From Isoetes taiwanensis (Eukaryota; Streptophyta; Lycopodiopsida; Isoetales; Isoetaceae), in assembly GCA_021234155.1 (NCBI GenBank), contig JAJEKV010000095.1, positions 124,001-188,000 of the forward strand: a stretch of DNA of 64,000 nucleotides. The letters run 5' to 3'. The notes beneath the pieces are model-generated. The model saw only the letters and a list, made by a program, of their open reading frames with translations, was not told the origin of the DNA and did no database searches. Numbering within the stretch: the stretch's first letter is position 1; the number at the start of each line of letters is the position of its first letter. The translations under genes were made by a program, and so were the position numbers. This document shows, one piece after another, positions 34,142-45,453 of the stretch.

Positions 34142-34790
34142 TTCAAAAATTTATTTGTTCCCCTTAAAACATCCATAGGATTCATCCAGTTACCAATATT
34201 ATATCCTTATTTTGAAGGCAATTATCTAGCCATCTCCAGAAATCCCTAATTTTAGGACAAAATAAAAATAAAAATGTGCAAGACTATTTCAGCATCATGA
34301 CCACAGAATTTACATCGAGTGGATGTATCATCAATGTGACTTTTTACACGCTTATTATGCATAACCTTATTGGTTGGAACAACTTGATGAAGGCATCTCC
34401 AAATAAAGGCTTGAACTTTGGTTGAGAATAAACTTTGCATACAGTTGCAATGATATTGGCAAAGTACTGTTGAGAGGTTTGCCACTTACGAGCATGAATA
34501 CTAGATTCGTCTGGGGCAATCATTTTATATTCCATATCCATCAGAGATTTTGTTATGCCAGTTTGGGCTTCTCGACACATCACATTCATCTTGAGTTTTA
34601 ACTACATTCGTGATGGTTTTTCTCTCCAATCCTTCCATCTAGTATCATTACAAAGATGTTGAAGCTGGGTGATGCCTGCTTCTTTCCCTCTCTTCCAAAT
34701 TAAGGGGTGTCTTATAGTACAATAGACATCATTAGCTTTGGTAAAAATTGGGACAAAAAAAAAAAGAGAACGAGGCATTATCATAGCTAA
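34141..34790 (-). mobile_element. LINE fragment with C-terminal zf-RVT domain
   Basis: The minus strand encodes, across one frameshift, VQAFIWRCLHQVVPTNKVMH followed by a CxxCG...H cluster (RCKFCGHDAEIVLHIF) and FWRWLDNCLQ. This is the zinc-binding region found after the RT in plant L1 elements. The upstream piece (34784-34602) continues the same ORF. No RT core, poly(A) tail or target duplication is seen, so this is an internal fragment. Confidence 0.7.
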
Positions 34791-35860
34791 TCCTATATTT
34801 TTATATTATATTATCTACTTACTTAAATTGTGTTGGGGGGGGTGTGTCCTCCTTTTTCCGGCCGCCGGTGGACATCGAAATCCGGCCAAAAAGCGAAATT
34901 TTGTGATCAGAAATTTGAAATCCGGCGAAAAAAATTGGGGCAAATTTTCTTTTCCTCTGCTACTCATTTGGTCTTTGTGGTAGCCGTTATAATCCGTGCT
35001 CCAAACTCTTCAAATCCATTTCAATGTCCAAAGACCCAGCCTAAATATTGGGGTTCAAAATATGATGTGAGGGAGTGAGGCGATGCGGTGATCTTCTTAA
35101 ATCGTTTTGGAGCACGATTATCTGGCCGGTGATGGCAAAGGCGTTTGAAGGTCCTTGCTAGAAATACCAGCTGGGAGCCGTTGCTTCATTCTCTGCAGAG
35201 TTGGGGAACCATTTGATTTATAGACAAAGCAGAGCGGGCAAGCAAGAGCGAATTTTCTTCTTAGAACTTGGAATTTTGAAGTCGATTCCGAAGCGGGTTT
35301 GAAACTTATCGAGGAGGAGTTTACGCTTCTATTTGTGCCTGTTTTTCCCCTTTTCCCCTTTTTTCTTTCAATCGTTCACTAATCTCTCAAAGCGCCATTA
35401 GCTTGGCGATGATCGAAACGATCGAATCGGATTCTACATCTTGCGATTTTAGCGGGTTTTGCGGGGCAAACGACGATCTGGCGGTATGAAACATAACGGG
35501 AGTTTGTGCTTCTATTACGATTTTCTTTGGTATATTTTCTACAAGTTTGTGCTTCTATTTCCGGTCGTTGAAGCGAGGGATCTACGAAACAAAGCGGTTT
35601 TTGCGCAAAGAAGCTTAAGGTGCGTTCGGCGGCTTGATTTTGGAAAAATCCAGCTTTATATCTTAGTATTCTTGCTTTTTATTTGCGGTTCTTGAAGCTT
35701 AGTCGTTGAAGCTTAGGAGCAAAGGAATGAGGTACAATCGATTAATCTGTGTGCTTTCTAGACACAAATCTGAGAAGATAAATTTGAAATAAAGAGGGGG
35801 TTTATAAGCGAGCACCAAGCAAAATCTCTAAAGCTAATCCATCGGTCGAGGAAAAGATAA
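34791..35860. other. Intergenic or 5'-flank-like sequence without a recognised gene
   Basis: The stretch is AT-rich with TTTTCTTT tracts and short plus-strand frames (34738-35078 and 35459-35695). It resembles leader and intron sequence ahead of the NAC fragment, but no exon can be assigned. Confidence 0.45.
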
Positions 35861-36097
35861 TTCGAGAAGCCGCCTATTCGAGCAGCTAGAAAAGAGCTCG
35901 AGAACAAAATCTTTGCTGGGTTCAGATTTCATCCAACCGATGAAGAACTGGTAGTGCATTTTACTAATTTTGGGGCAAATGTGATAGCCCAAATAGATGC
36001 GTACAAGCACGATGGATCTTCCGCGCCGACCTATTTAGGAGAAAAGGAATGGAAATATCCTAATGGAGCTCGCTTCAACAGATCTGGCTTGCTTTAA
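35861..36097 (+). pseudogene. NAC-domain fragment, degenerate
   Basis: An open stretch reads [20 protein letters not shown], the hallmark start of the NAC DNA-binding domain ([11 protein letters not shown], subdomain A). It continues with [17 protein letters not shown], resembling the subdomain C region (KYPNGxRxNR). The segment between them is shortened and altered, subdomains D and E are missing, and a stop follows at 36095. No in-frame ATG precedes it. It is a gene fragment, possibly captured by the Helitron whose 3' end is at 37792. Confidence 0.7.
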
Positions 36098-37506
36098 AAC
36101 TCTTGGAAAGCCCGAACATATAGACTGCAAAATTAGCAAGCTTCAGGTGTGGGTCTTAACTAAAGTTAAATCTCGATTTACAATCTTTCCAACGCTAAAT
36201 CTTCACTTCGTCTTTGGCAGTTGTTGAAGCATAGGAGTCGGTAGAAGAATAGGAATCGATGAAGCGGAGGATTAAGGTATAATCTTTTGTTTCTTTACGG
36301 GGGTTAACCTCTTTGTGGCCCTTATTTTAACAAGCGACCCGTAAACATTGTATAAACACGGGCGTGCTTTTTGCGTAGAAAGGGGCGATTTCGGTTCGGG
36401 ATTCTTGAGCATTGTTACCTTGCGGCAAAAGTGTGGATTTGACTTGAAGTCAACCATATATGCCTTTCTCTGTGAAGAACCAAAATCCAAATCTCGACGG
36501 TTTTGTAGTGATGCACATCGTCTAAATTAAGGAAGTTCCATTTGAACATCGCTTCCAAATCTTAAAGTATGAGCTGCAAGACATTATCTTTCAACTAGCT
36601 ATCTGTTTGGTTTTATACGAAAAATCGCATTTCGTTTCTTTTACACTTCAAATCTTTTGGAGTTTGCTACAGTTTGGCTTATTTTCTCTTTATGAATTAT
36701 GCGTGTAAATGTCATTGCTTGATCATAAAATTGAATATGAAATTGTGAAGAATAGAAAACAAATGCAGATTGTACAACAAAGTGGAATGAGCATAAACAG
36801 ACATATAAGCATTATCATAAAGCATTGAATTTACGCTAATTTTTTTGGCAACAACAGAGGTTTTTGTATACCACATCATCATCATCCCGCAAAGAGCAAA
36901 ACAAATAATTATGTAGACATGATAACAAATAATTATGTAGACGTAGTTTAAAATGTATGACTTACGTTAAAATAGATTTGTTTCAAATAAAAGACAATTT
37001 ATCAAATGCCTTAGTCTCTCAAGCAAAACATTGGACTTCATTAGTCAAAATAATGGAGTCAAAATAATGGAATTGCTTAATATTCGCATTTGGCCATCAT
37101 TTGGTGGTATATTTGAAAAGAAGTGGAATGTTTGGATCGGTGGCCTTTTTGAAGCTGGAAACAGTTTTCGTATTAGGCCTAACAACTTTTGCCTTAGAAT
37201 GATTTGTGCTCCATCTTTGTTTTATGTTCTAGATTGTTGGAAATAATTTGTTATACTAAACTTTTTGCCCCACAGAATAGTTTGTGCACTAACATCACTT
37301 CTATTCTAGCAACTACATTTGTAGCGCCAAATTCGAGGGAATGTGGAATGCTATATCACGCAAAGGATAAGATTGAACTTTGCATGGAAAAGAAAAACAT
37401 TGAATGTAATAAATAGCTGAAACTCGACATATGTGGTGAGCAATTTACAAAAACGTTTAATCCCATCGGATGCAACTCAACATCTGTTGATTAAACCTCA
37501 ACTAAA
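36098..37506. other. Intergenic, no gene recognised
   Basis: This AT-rich stretch has short unassignable frames (36272-36530 and 37031-37416). It may be the interior of a Helitron ending at 37792, but its 5' end was not found. Confidence 0.45.
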
Positions 37507-37619
37507 TGTTGATTAACATAAACTCAATTAAAGGTTAACATAAACTCAATTAAAGGTTGATTAACATAAACTCAATTAAAGGTTAACATAAACTCAATTA
37601 AAGGTTGATCAACATAAAC
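37507..37619. repeat. Alternating minisatellite (22/26-bp units)
   Basis: Units TTAACATAAACTCAATTAAA-GG alternate with a form that has an extra TTGA in front, giving a roughly 48-bp dimer repeated about two and a half times. The last unit is changed to GATCAACATAAAC. Confidence 0.8.
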
Positions 37620-37762
37620 TTTATAGACATGTGATTTGGATTGCATCATTGATGGTTTCTATATTTATTGAAGGCCCATATAAAGATTGTTGTAATGTGG
37701 GTTCTTAAAGTTTGATCAAGGAAAAGGTTAGATGCCAAGGAAAAATACAAGTCAGGACATTA

Positions 37763-37792
37763 GCCCGGCAACGCCGGGCACACGTTTACTAG
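37763..37792 (+). mobile_element. Helitron 3' terminus
   Basis: A perfect 7-bp hairpin, GCCCGGC-AAC-GCCGGGC (37763-37779), is followed 9 bases later by CTAG (37789-37792) and then T. Hairpin, short spacer, CTRR and a following T are the Helitron 3' end. The same structure with the same loop occurs at 40354-40381, so this is one family. The element body lies to the left; its 5' TC end is not identified. Confidence 0.7.
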
Positions 37793-40353
37793 TAAAGTTT
37801 TAGTGTATGTCGTGAATAAAACCCTAAAACTTTCGACGGCCCAGATTCCACTTAAAATTTTGGACGAAGGAAAAAGATCCGGACCAAGGAAAAAAAGCCA
37901 TGGACGGTCCTTGATTTTGTTAGGGTTGCTCATTTAGGGTTTATGCCTTTTTCCTCCTTGCAGACCATCGAACCCTAGCGAATCCGGCACATGATCTAGG
38001 AGAAATCAACCACCGTTGCCACGTGAGTATGGTTTCCTTTGCCTAACCTTCTTATTTCAGTTTCTTATTTCAGTATGGTCAAATCGGTAGGGTTATGGCC
38101 GATTCCATCCTTCCTCATCTCTGTTTTATCTTTTGCAGGTTAAGCTTCAAGGGAATCGGATTTCCTACAGCCGATTCTTGGCTCCAGGGCAAACATAACA
38201 GATCTGGCTTAGGGTAATGGCGGGGATTTTTTGCCTTCTATCTTGCTTTTAACTTATTTGCTCTGAATCTTTCTCAGACAGGTTTCAACAAAGAACAGAT
38301 GATCTACATTGCATTCACAAGAGATTTCGGAGGATGCAAAATGGCTCAGAAAAGCATTGGGTTGCACTTCTGCGGATTTCTTCTTTGTTTTAAAATTTTA
38401 TACAGAGCCTTAGATCGGATTTGGAGCAATGCTATCTTTTCTTTTGTTTCTCTTTTTCTGTTTGCGTTTGTGTTTCTAGCACAACAATAGAAGCTGGGAA
38501 TTTTAGTGCCAAAATTGAGGGACATCTCCAATATCTCTTTATAGATTGGCATCAAAGTCTAAGTTTTTGCTGGGTTGTGATCACCTTTTGGCCACCATGC
38601 TCTGTTGAAAGTATGTAGGTTTACAGTGTGTATTGAGATTTACAGTATGGAGGGGGTATCTTATAATATTAATACATCATATCGTGCCCTCCATCAAAGC
38701 AGGTGCAGTTACATTGTTAGCAATTGTACCTCCAGTTAGCCGGCCTCCATCTTTAACATGATCATATTGAAAAGTAAGCAAAAGGAACTAAGAATGAACT
38801 GAGAAAAAAATGGTAATGAGATCATGGTGTGAGAGCGGATTTTGGAGCAGAGGCAGAAGCTGCTACATCTGGCCTGAGAAGCTCATAATCAAGTTCGTTG
38901 ACAAATTTTAGTGGTAAGCATAGAGGATCTGTTTGCACAAGAAGGTTTAGATTCTAACATGGAATATACAGTTATGATTTGTCCAAGCCTTCTTAAGGAT
39001 AGATGAACATGTTGGAGGGCAGTAACAGCTATTTCATGATTAAGTTTTATTGTTTTGTTCTGATGTAGGTCTTTCAAGTGATACCACAACTGGGAGCATC
39101 GGTGCAGGAGACGCTTTTCCAATGACTGTGAAGTGTTGATAACTCTGATTATCTGAAGCAGGTCGTTTCGATTCTATAGTGTGCAGAAGGTTTGTTTCAT
39201 GGTTTTGAAGTGGTGCTATGAGAACATACAGAGGGTAATAAAATTCAAGGTAGCTTTCAAAGTAGCAAATAGTCTCTTATGTTGACACAGGAACGGAGTT
39301 GCTGAATGAGAAAGAGCAACAAAGGCCTCTAATCAAGTTCCAACTTCTGTTTTGTTATCTCAACATTGGCTTTATAGTATTTGCCCATGTTGGTTCCTTC
39401 AAAGCTTATCACAGTTTGAAACCATCTGCATATAAAGACCTAGAGCATTTTGCATGGAGTGAGGAATCAACGACATTGGCATGATATTTATTTCTCTCCA
39501 CAATTTACAACATATAAGGATGTTGTACTGAATGTCTTATTCCAGTTGTTGAAAAAACAGAGTGCAAAACCACTCAACAAGGCACTTGATAAAATTCCTT
39601 TTGCCACTATTGTCCTTTTGCAAGATATCGAATAAGTGCAAATTGTAAATCTTTCACTTTAATTGAAATAAAACTTCTTTTTAACTATGTTTTCTCTGTG
39701 TCTACACATCAATCAAGCGATCTATATTGTTGGTACATGTTAAAAAGTGTCCTTTCTCCCATCTTAAAACCAAATTTAATTAGAGCTAGAGTTTGTGTAA
39801 TAGCCACCAAATAAGTCCAATGGATCTAAGAAAATCTATAAAATTACACTTATACAAACCACCATTAACAAATAAGTCCAACATATGTAAGAATGTAATC
39901 CATTAAACTATTATTAAGATGAATTGAATTGTATAAAACAACTATCCAGTCCACCAATGACCTTGATAGACACATAGTCCACCAATGACCTTGATAGACA
40001 CATGTTTGATCGTCTAGGCACATATTACTCACGATTAGGATTGTTTTGACTTTGACATGTTACAGGGTCTTAACTTATGCCTAAAAATGAAAAGTCCCAC
40101 TGGTTGTGGATAATAATAAACATTAATGAACATATAACATGTGTTTCAATCCCATTGGATGCGGACAAAAAAATTAATGAACATAGAAAATGACATAGAA
40201 AATTGGTTATAGATCACATATTGACAGGTTCGTCTTAGCCCAGTAATGCTTCGGCTCCGAATTTAATAATATATTTCCACATCAAGTTATCTCAAGATTG
40301 CAAAGTTAGTATAAATCTAGCTTTTCTCCTCTCCTCCTTCCTTCTCAACTTAT
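37793..40353. other. Intergenic or Helitron interior, no gene recognised
   Basis: Short plus-strand frames (38299-38618 and 39299-39635) could not be assigned. A 28-bp unit (AGTCCACCAATGACCTTGAT) is duplicated at 39948-40003. Part of this stretch probably belongs to the Helitron ending at 40381. An older hairpin-like AGCCCAGTAATGCTTCGGCT sits near 40240. Confidence 0.45.
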
Positions 40354-40381
40354 GCCCAGCAACGCTGGGCACCATTACTAG
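40354..40381 (+). mobile_element. Helitron 3' terminus, same family
   Basis: The hairpin GCCCAGC-AAC-GCTGGGC (40354-40370) is followed by ACCATTA and CTAG (40378-40381), then T. The stem bases differ from the copy at 37763 by compensatory changes, so pairing is conserved. Immediately downstream is a (CTAGTA)n microsatellite, which may have grown from the CTAGT terminus. Confidence 0.7.
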
Positions 40382-40410
40382 TACTAGTACTAGTACTAGT
40401 AATAGTAATA
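40376..40410. repeat. (CTAGTA)n microsatellite
   Basis: Several tandem ACTAGT hexamers followed by AATAGT variants abut the Helitron terminus. Confidence 0.85.
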
Positions 40411-41004
40411 AGATTATTGTGTATGTCTGTCTTCAATCTCGCCCTAGATCGGACGGCTCAGATTTAGGGCTGCAGATCCGACGGTCGTGGCAAAAAAAGG
40501 TCCTGATATGCCGTTATGGTAGTGATGCGGCTCCTCTTGGGCCACCAAGCTTGCTTCAATCACCCTCAATCTTGCAAAATGCTTCCCTCTTTGGTTGTGG
40601 TAAAACTTCACGGAATGATGATTTGCCATTACCAGCTAATATTGTAGTTCCGGATATATTTGTTGCTATACTACCAGATTTGGTGCCGAAATGATGTCTG
40701 CTTGAGATGATTTGAATGCAATGGAGACTCGATGTATAGTATGAGAACTTAGAATTTGATCACAATATTTTCATGGATTCAAGAGATCCCTACGATTTTG
40801 AGCATTTATATATTTGTTTTTGTTTGTTACTACCTTCTGAAGTGCTTGATGCGGCTTTATTCTTTATTCTAAAGGCATTTAACAATCGCGAGGGTCCCTA
40901 GGAATATGACTCTTTGACGCAAATAAAGGTTAGTTTTCTTCACTGCGGATTCTGTTTGTATATTGAGTGCTTGCAGAAGAATTGTTTTGCATGTTGCTAT
41001 GCAG
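40411..41004. other. No gene assigned
   Basis: A 91-residue plus-strand frame (40419-40694) shows no recognisable domain. The sequence leads up to the first COQ2-like exon and ends in a usable acceptor (CTATGCAG). Confidence 0.4.
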
Positions 41005-41786
41005 GTCTATAGCATTGGCTGCACAAAGGGGTAGTTTCCTAGATCTCAAAATGCTCACCCTTTTGGAACTAGGCGGAGTTCTTTTTAAGAGGTGCGGTTG
41101 CACTATAAGCGACTTGCTTGATAGGGACATTGATGGGAAGGTTAGCTTATGTCCCCAACTTTGCTCATTTGTTCATCCATGAAATTGTCTCTCAAGTTTA
41201 TGTTTTCCCATATGTTGGGTAGATGTTGGGTAGATTTATGTAATCTCGTGGCCAGTACAAAGGGATTTTAGATCCTTTAGGAACGAGATTACAGGCATAT
41301 TTGTTCTTTCAGTTTTTATAGTAATGGTAGTTTGTCGTGATGAACTTAATTTATCAGTGGAGGGGTAAGCTATAAGGGCTTATACTACAATTTTAACTTG
41401 CCATCTTTTTCGTGATATACAAAATGCACTGTTATCTCATGCTTGATCAACCATAAACCATTATATGGAAAATCATGCCATTTTTCTGATACTTAGTTTC
41501 TAAATAATTACCTTCAGCTTTAACATTTTCTAGGATTTTTCTGTTTAGATTTGTGCAGCCGCATGCTAGGAGCTTCTTCTCTATTGTTAGTTGGAACATA
41601 CCCACTAATGAAGAGATGGACATTTTGGGTAATGCATTCTGTCTCTTTTCCATAAAAGCATTTAGCATGACATTTATATGGTGAATAGATTGTTTATCAT
41701 GGTAGCCTCAGGCATATCTGGGGCTAACATTCAACTGGGAAGCCCTATTGGGCTGGGCTGCAGTAAGAGGAAGCCTGGACCTATTC
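41005..41786 (+). pseudogene. COQ2: 4-hydroxybenzoate polyprenyltransferase (COQ2) exon fragments
   Basis: Three exon-like blocks match the UbiA-family enzyme of mitochondrial ubiquinone synthesis. They are 41005-41140 (SIALAAQRGSFLDLKML, then the prenyl-diphosphate-binding DLLDRDID), 41549-41628 (MLGASSLLLVGTYPLMKRW) and 41706-41786 (PQAYLGLTFNWEALLGWAAV). Introns with GT-AG borders separate them, so this is a DNA-level copy and not a retrocopy. The exon expected between the first two is missing and the first methionines are absent. The third block stops abruptly at about 41785, where it is fused to CDKG sequence in the middle of the exon. It is non-functional. Confidence 0.85.
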
Positions 41787-43254
41787 TGATTTTGGTTTGG
41801 CTCGCCAATATGGTAGCCCCCTCAAGACCTACACTAAGACAGTTGTTTGTTACACTTCGGTATAGGTATGAAATTTTTAAGGGAAAATTCTAAAAATGCC
41901 CTTGTATTTCTTTATAATTGTCAAAATGCCCCTATATTTTCTGTATTTCTTAAAATGCCCTTGTATATGCGATCATCCATCGTTGAAGAGCCACTAGAAC
42001 ACCAAAAATGGAGATGAATTGGCCAGAATCTCCTCATGGCTCTGGCAGTTTATAGATCCAAGCCTAAAAATTGATTTTATAGATCCAAGCTGAGGATTCA
42101 TTTCAGCCCACCACAATATGGGGGTAAATCCGATGGACTGTTTCAAGGCATGTGCATTTAGATGCCCAGCCATTGTAGCCGATTCAAAGAACAACCTTCT
42201 GCACTCTTCTCTCTGCAATCACTTCATAGAAACTCCATGCTACAATCTTCTGTTCCAAATTGATCTTCTCCACTAATTTCTCCTTTTGTCTTCGTTGCCC
42301 CAAAATCGGTTGTGTCCAATTGGCAAGGTATGCACTGCCAGAACTGGTATTTTCTTCAAAAATCGTCTGCTGTTTACCTCAAGTTTTGCTGAATCACCTT
42401 CAAAACTGCCGGATTAGCTTCAGGTCCACTTCTACTATGGCAAATTAGCTTCTACTCTAATTAGCCAAATTAGTCGAATCCACTTCTACTCTGTCGGATC
42501 AACTTCAGGTCCGTTTCTACTATGATGAATTAGCTCCAGGTCTTGCAAACACTAGAGTTAGCCTACTCCGCCTGTAAAACTACCACACTGCCTATCCAAT
42601 TTTGCTGGACACAATTACATTGTAGAAAATAGACAAATTTTGTTGGCACAAATGGGCAAATTCGGCATCAAAATCGTTTATGCAAAAATATGCAGTGTAT
42701 TCAAAACAAAAATTCAAACAAGAAGGTCTGGAACAGCAACGAATTCGTGGTCTACCTTCTTGGGCTTCTTGTTAATCACAGTGCTTAAAAATTAGGGGCA
42801 TTTTAACAATTATTGAAAATATAAGGGCATTTTCATAATTATAATAAAATATAAGGGCATTTTTAGAAATTTCCCAATTTTTAATCTTGAACACGGAAAC
42901 TTTTGTTTCTCTTTCAGCTGTTTTTGAATTTATGACCTGCTCAATGACAGGGTGCCTGAGCTGCTCCTTGGATCAAGGAATTATTCTACCACAATCGATA
43001 TGTGGTCGTTAGGCTGTATCATGCCAGAACTTCTAGCGAAAGATCCTCGAAATTTAGAAATAAAACAGATTGACAAGATGAGTCTCAGATCTTCTGGACC
43101 TTGGGAACTCCCAATGAGAAGATATGGTCTGATTATGTTAATCTGCCTGCAATTAAAAATGCAACTTCAAGAACCATTTGTAAGAGCTCAGCTTTGTTAT
43201 TTCCTTTTTTTTTTATCAAACTCAAGGACCACACAAGTTGGGTTTTTGGAGTAA
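41785..43254 (+). pseudogene. CDKG: Cyclin-dependent kinase G (CDKG/CDK11-like) exon fragments
   Basis: Block one (about 41785-41865) reads DFGLARQYGSPLKTYT, the DFG and activation segment of plant CDKG kinases, with a one-base shift before RYR. The intron 41866-42950 (TATAG|GTATG ... GACAG|GGTG) carries a MULE. Block two starts at 42951 with [20 protein letters not shown], then [12 protein letters not shown], and after a frameshift [10 protein letters not shown]. The remaining kinase N-lobe and C-terminus are absent. CDKG kinases act in RNA splicing and meiosis. This copy is broken and lies directly against the COQ2 fragment. Confidence 0.85.
41881..42875. mobile_element. Non-autonomous MULE with 9-bp target duplication
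   Basis: Long inverted ends of about 60 bp pair (left GGGAAAATTCTAAAAATGCC; right end the complement of GGGAAATTTCTAAAAATGCC). The flanking repeat AATTTTTAA is exact at 41872-41880 and 42876-42884. Long TIRs and a 9-bp duplication are the Mutator-like signature. The ends contain repeated AAAATGCCC words. The interior (41990-42760) has no transposase. It has short unassigned frames and a twofold TTCAGGTCC(A/G)(C/T)TTCTACTATG repeat. It could be a Pack-MULE, but the origin of the interior was not recognised. Confidence 0.85.
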
Positions 43255-43414
43255 TAAACTCCTATCTTGGATTATTTATCCACATGGTTTTAGAATGGAG
43301 ACCTTTACTCCAGGAATTAAGCGTGGGTGCAGCGGAAAAGAAGCTCTGCAGCACAATCGGTTCCAAAAGGTGACCTTCCCTCTTTGTAATGACCATGATC
43401 GGTAAGCCATATAG

Positions 43415-44232
43415 AAATTGCAAAAGTTGATGATCTCAATTTGGAAGATGATTTAGCTGAAGATACCGGCATGCAAAGTTCTCAAAATCCAGACCTATTG
43501 GATAGTGACCTAGGTGAATTTGAGACAACTATTGAGACAACATCAGATGCATTAGCTGACTTTGTTATCACAGATGATGATAACCATGATGAGCAAGAGT
43601 TTGCTGATAGGGCATGTATATCGGGGATGGATGAAGACTTTGACTCTAATGATGGTAATGCATACAGATATGAGATGGATGGTGGTCTTGATTCTAGTGA
43701 TGATGACATGGACGAGGAGAGTGAAGATGGGGATATTGAGCATGCATTGGAAATTGAAATTTCTGTAGATGGAGTAGGCACTATTCATAAACAGATCAAC
43801 TTGGCGAAGGAGCATGAGGTCGAAGTTTCTGTTGAAGTTGCAAAGGCTAGTGGGAATGACCAAAGGAGATATTATGATTTAGATTTAAGAATAAAAAACC
43901 TTGAAGTCCAACTGAGACAGAAACAAGCTCGTAGCCGCAGGTCAGAATTGGATGCGGAAATTTTAAAGCTTAAAGAAGAGAAAATTGGGATTCTAGAAAA
44001 GAGGGTGTTATCAAAAGTCAAAGCTGCTGGTAAAAACAGACGGACAAAGAAGAATGAAATACAGGAATTGGAGACACAGTTAGATAACCCTCCCCTAAGG
44101 AGGTAAATGTTTCTCCATTCCTCTATGGACATTTTTATATACGAAACTGTTAAGTGAATAACCATTTCTTTTTCCTTTCCAGCATCGACAACTATTCAGA
44201 AGTAGTAGAGAAATATTTCACCCATTCCTGAA
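43415..44232 (+). CDS. Acidic/coiled-coil reading frame with one intron, unknown family
   Basis: An open frame from about 43405 runs to a donor GGAG|GTAAATG at 44102. A downstream acceptor TTTCCAG at about 44183 joins in phase to a short exon ending YSEVVEKYFTHS before a stop near 44231. The first half is strongly acidic (Asp/Glu clusters such as DSSDDDMDEESEDGDIE). The second half is a charged heptad-like helix (LRIKNLEVQLRQKQARSRRS, then EILKLKEEKIGILEKRV), a likely coiled coil with a basic stretch GKNRRTKKNE. No upstream ATG in frame is obvious, so it is a gene piece or a captured C-terminus. It lies directly downstream of the CDKG fragment. The function is unknown. Confidence 0.5.
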
Positions 44233-45284
44233 CTTCCAAGTACTTCAAGCTTGTACAAAGCTTAGAGTTTTGATCTTGATGGTTACATGCATTTCCATGC
44301 AAGTCCAAACATGTACAGGTAAGGCTCGCTGGTGGTCATTCTATCTTCAAGAATTGTGTTGTTGGCATGGTAGATTCGGGATAGAAAGCATCTAGGACAC
44401 CCATTACTTTCTCACTTGACTATTCTGCAGGTTCACTAAATGGATTTTATATGCTATCCAAAGACAGCAGTTTTGTTGATTGGTGAAGTAACCTGAAGGA
44501 GCAAACATGTTTGAGTTATGCTTTATGGAAGTTGGAGGCTTATTGACTACAACTTTATTGGATTTATGGGTAGTCCCTTATGGTCCTTACATGGTAGATT
44601 GCCATTTCTGTCTTGGATTTTTTGCCCTATAGTTTCACAATGTCCAACTTGATGCCTTCAACTGTCAAGTTCTAATCACGGGTACTAAAGTTTGTGGCAC
44701 AACTGCACTTGTTTGGTTGGATTGGAATGCATATTGCAAGAAAAATTGGCAGAAAGTTGAGGGAGTTCGTGAATGAGTTTTCTCGTTGTCCCTCAGCTAG
44801 ACGTTATAAATTAGCTTTAGGTAAGAACTGTACCTTAAGATCTCAATTTTCTATCATAAGCTTTTGGGCCATGGAACTAGCATAAAATTTCATGGGCTTA
44901 AAAATTACCGTACGTTATTCCCAACTACATTTTTGTTTAAATAAGAATTTGTTGTCAATTACTAGAACTTTGGCCTACTTTCCATATTCGTAAGCAGATT
45001 TGTCAACTTAGTTCTGCCGACCCCAACCCTGACAGGATTTTGCTCCCTTAAACCATTCAAGTTTTAATACATCAAGCAAATACGAGCCAGTTAGCTTTTT
45101 CCGCATGGAGGCCGTAGCCCAAGTTAATAGAGATGATGATGCGGAGTAAGCGGTAGTCAACGAAGTTATTAATGCAAAATAATCCTACCTCATATGCTCA
45201 ATCTAGATTTTCCTTTAATAAGCAAAAATACTACTCTTTATTTATATTTAAGGAAAAAAACACCTCTAATTTGTCGGTTCTATA
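44233..45284. other. Intergenic, no gene recognised
   Basis: The sequence is AT-rich with scattered short frames (for example 44694-44885) that show no domain. Donor-like ACAG|GTAAGG at about 44320 suggests it may be residual intron DNA of the chimeric segment upstream. Confidence 0.45.
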
Positions 45285-45453
45285 TTGTTTTTGGGTTGCC
45301 CCCAGGGGGGCAAGCCCTTGTCCATGTGGGTTTATGGCATATTCCAAATATATGCTAGTATATGCCAAGAATATGCCAATGACTGCTCCAAACTTGCTAT
45401 AGGGTGTAAACTGGCGGGTTCTTAGGCATCCATTTCGAAACCGGCTAACCGGA
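45285..45453 (-). repeat. Dispersed repeat, copy 2 (inverted relative to 33121)
   Basis: The reverse complement aligns with 33121-33297, sharing GGCATAT words, CAAGTTTGGAGCAGT-like sequence and the TTGCCCCC...GGGGCAA palindromic end. Confidence 0.65.

Noticed and set aside
43482..43863. Frames in other phases and on the opposite strand over the acidic ORF
   Set aside because: They are shadows of GAT/GAG-rich codons. The plus-strand acidic frame continues into a coiled coil and a spliced end.
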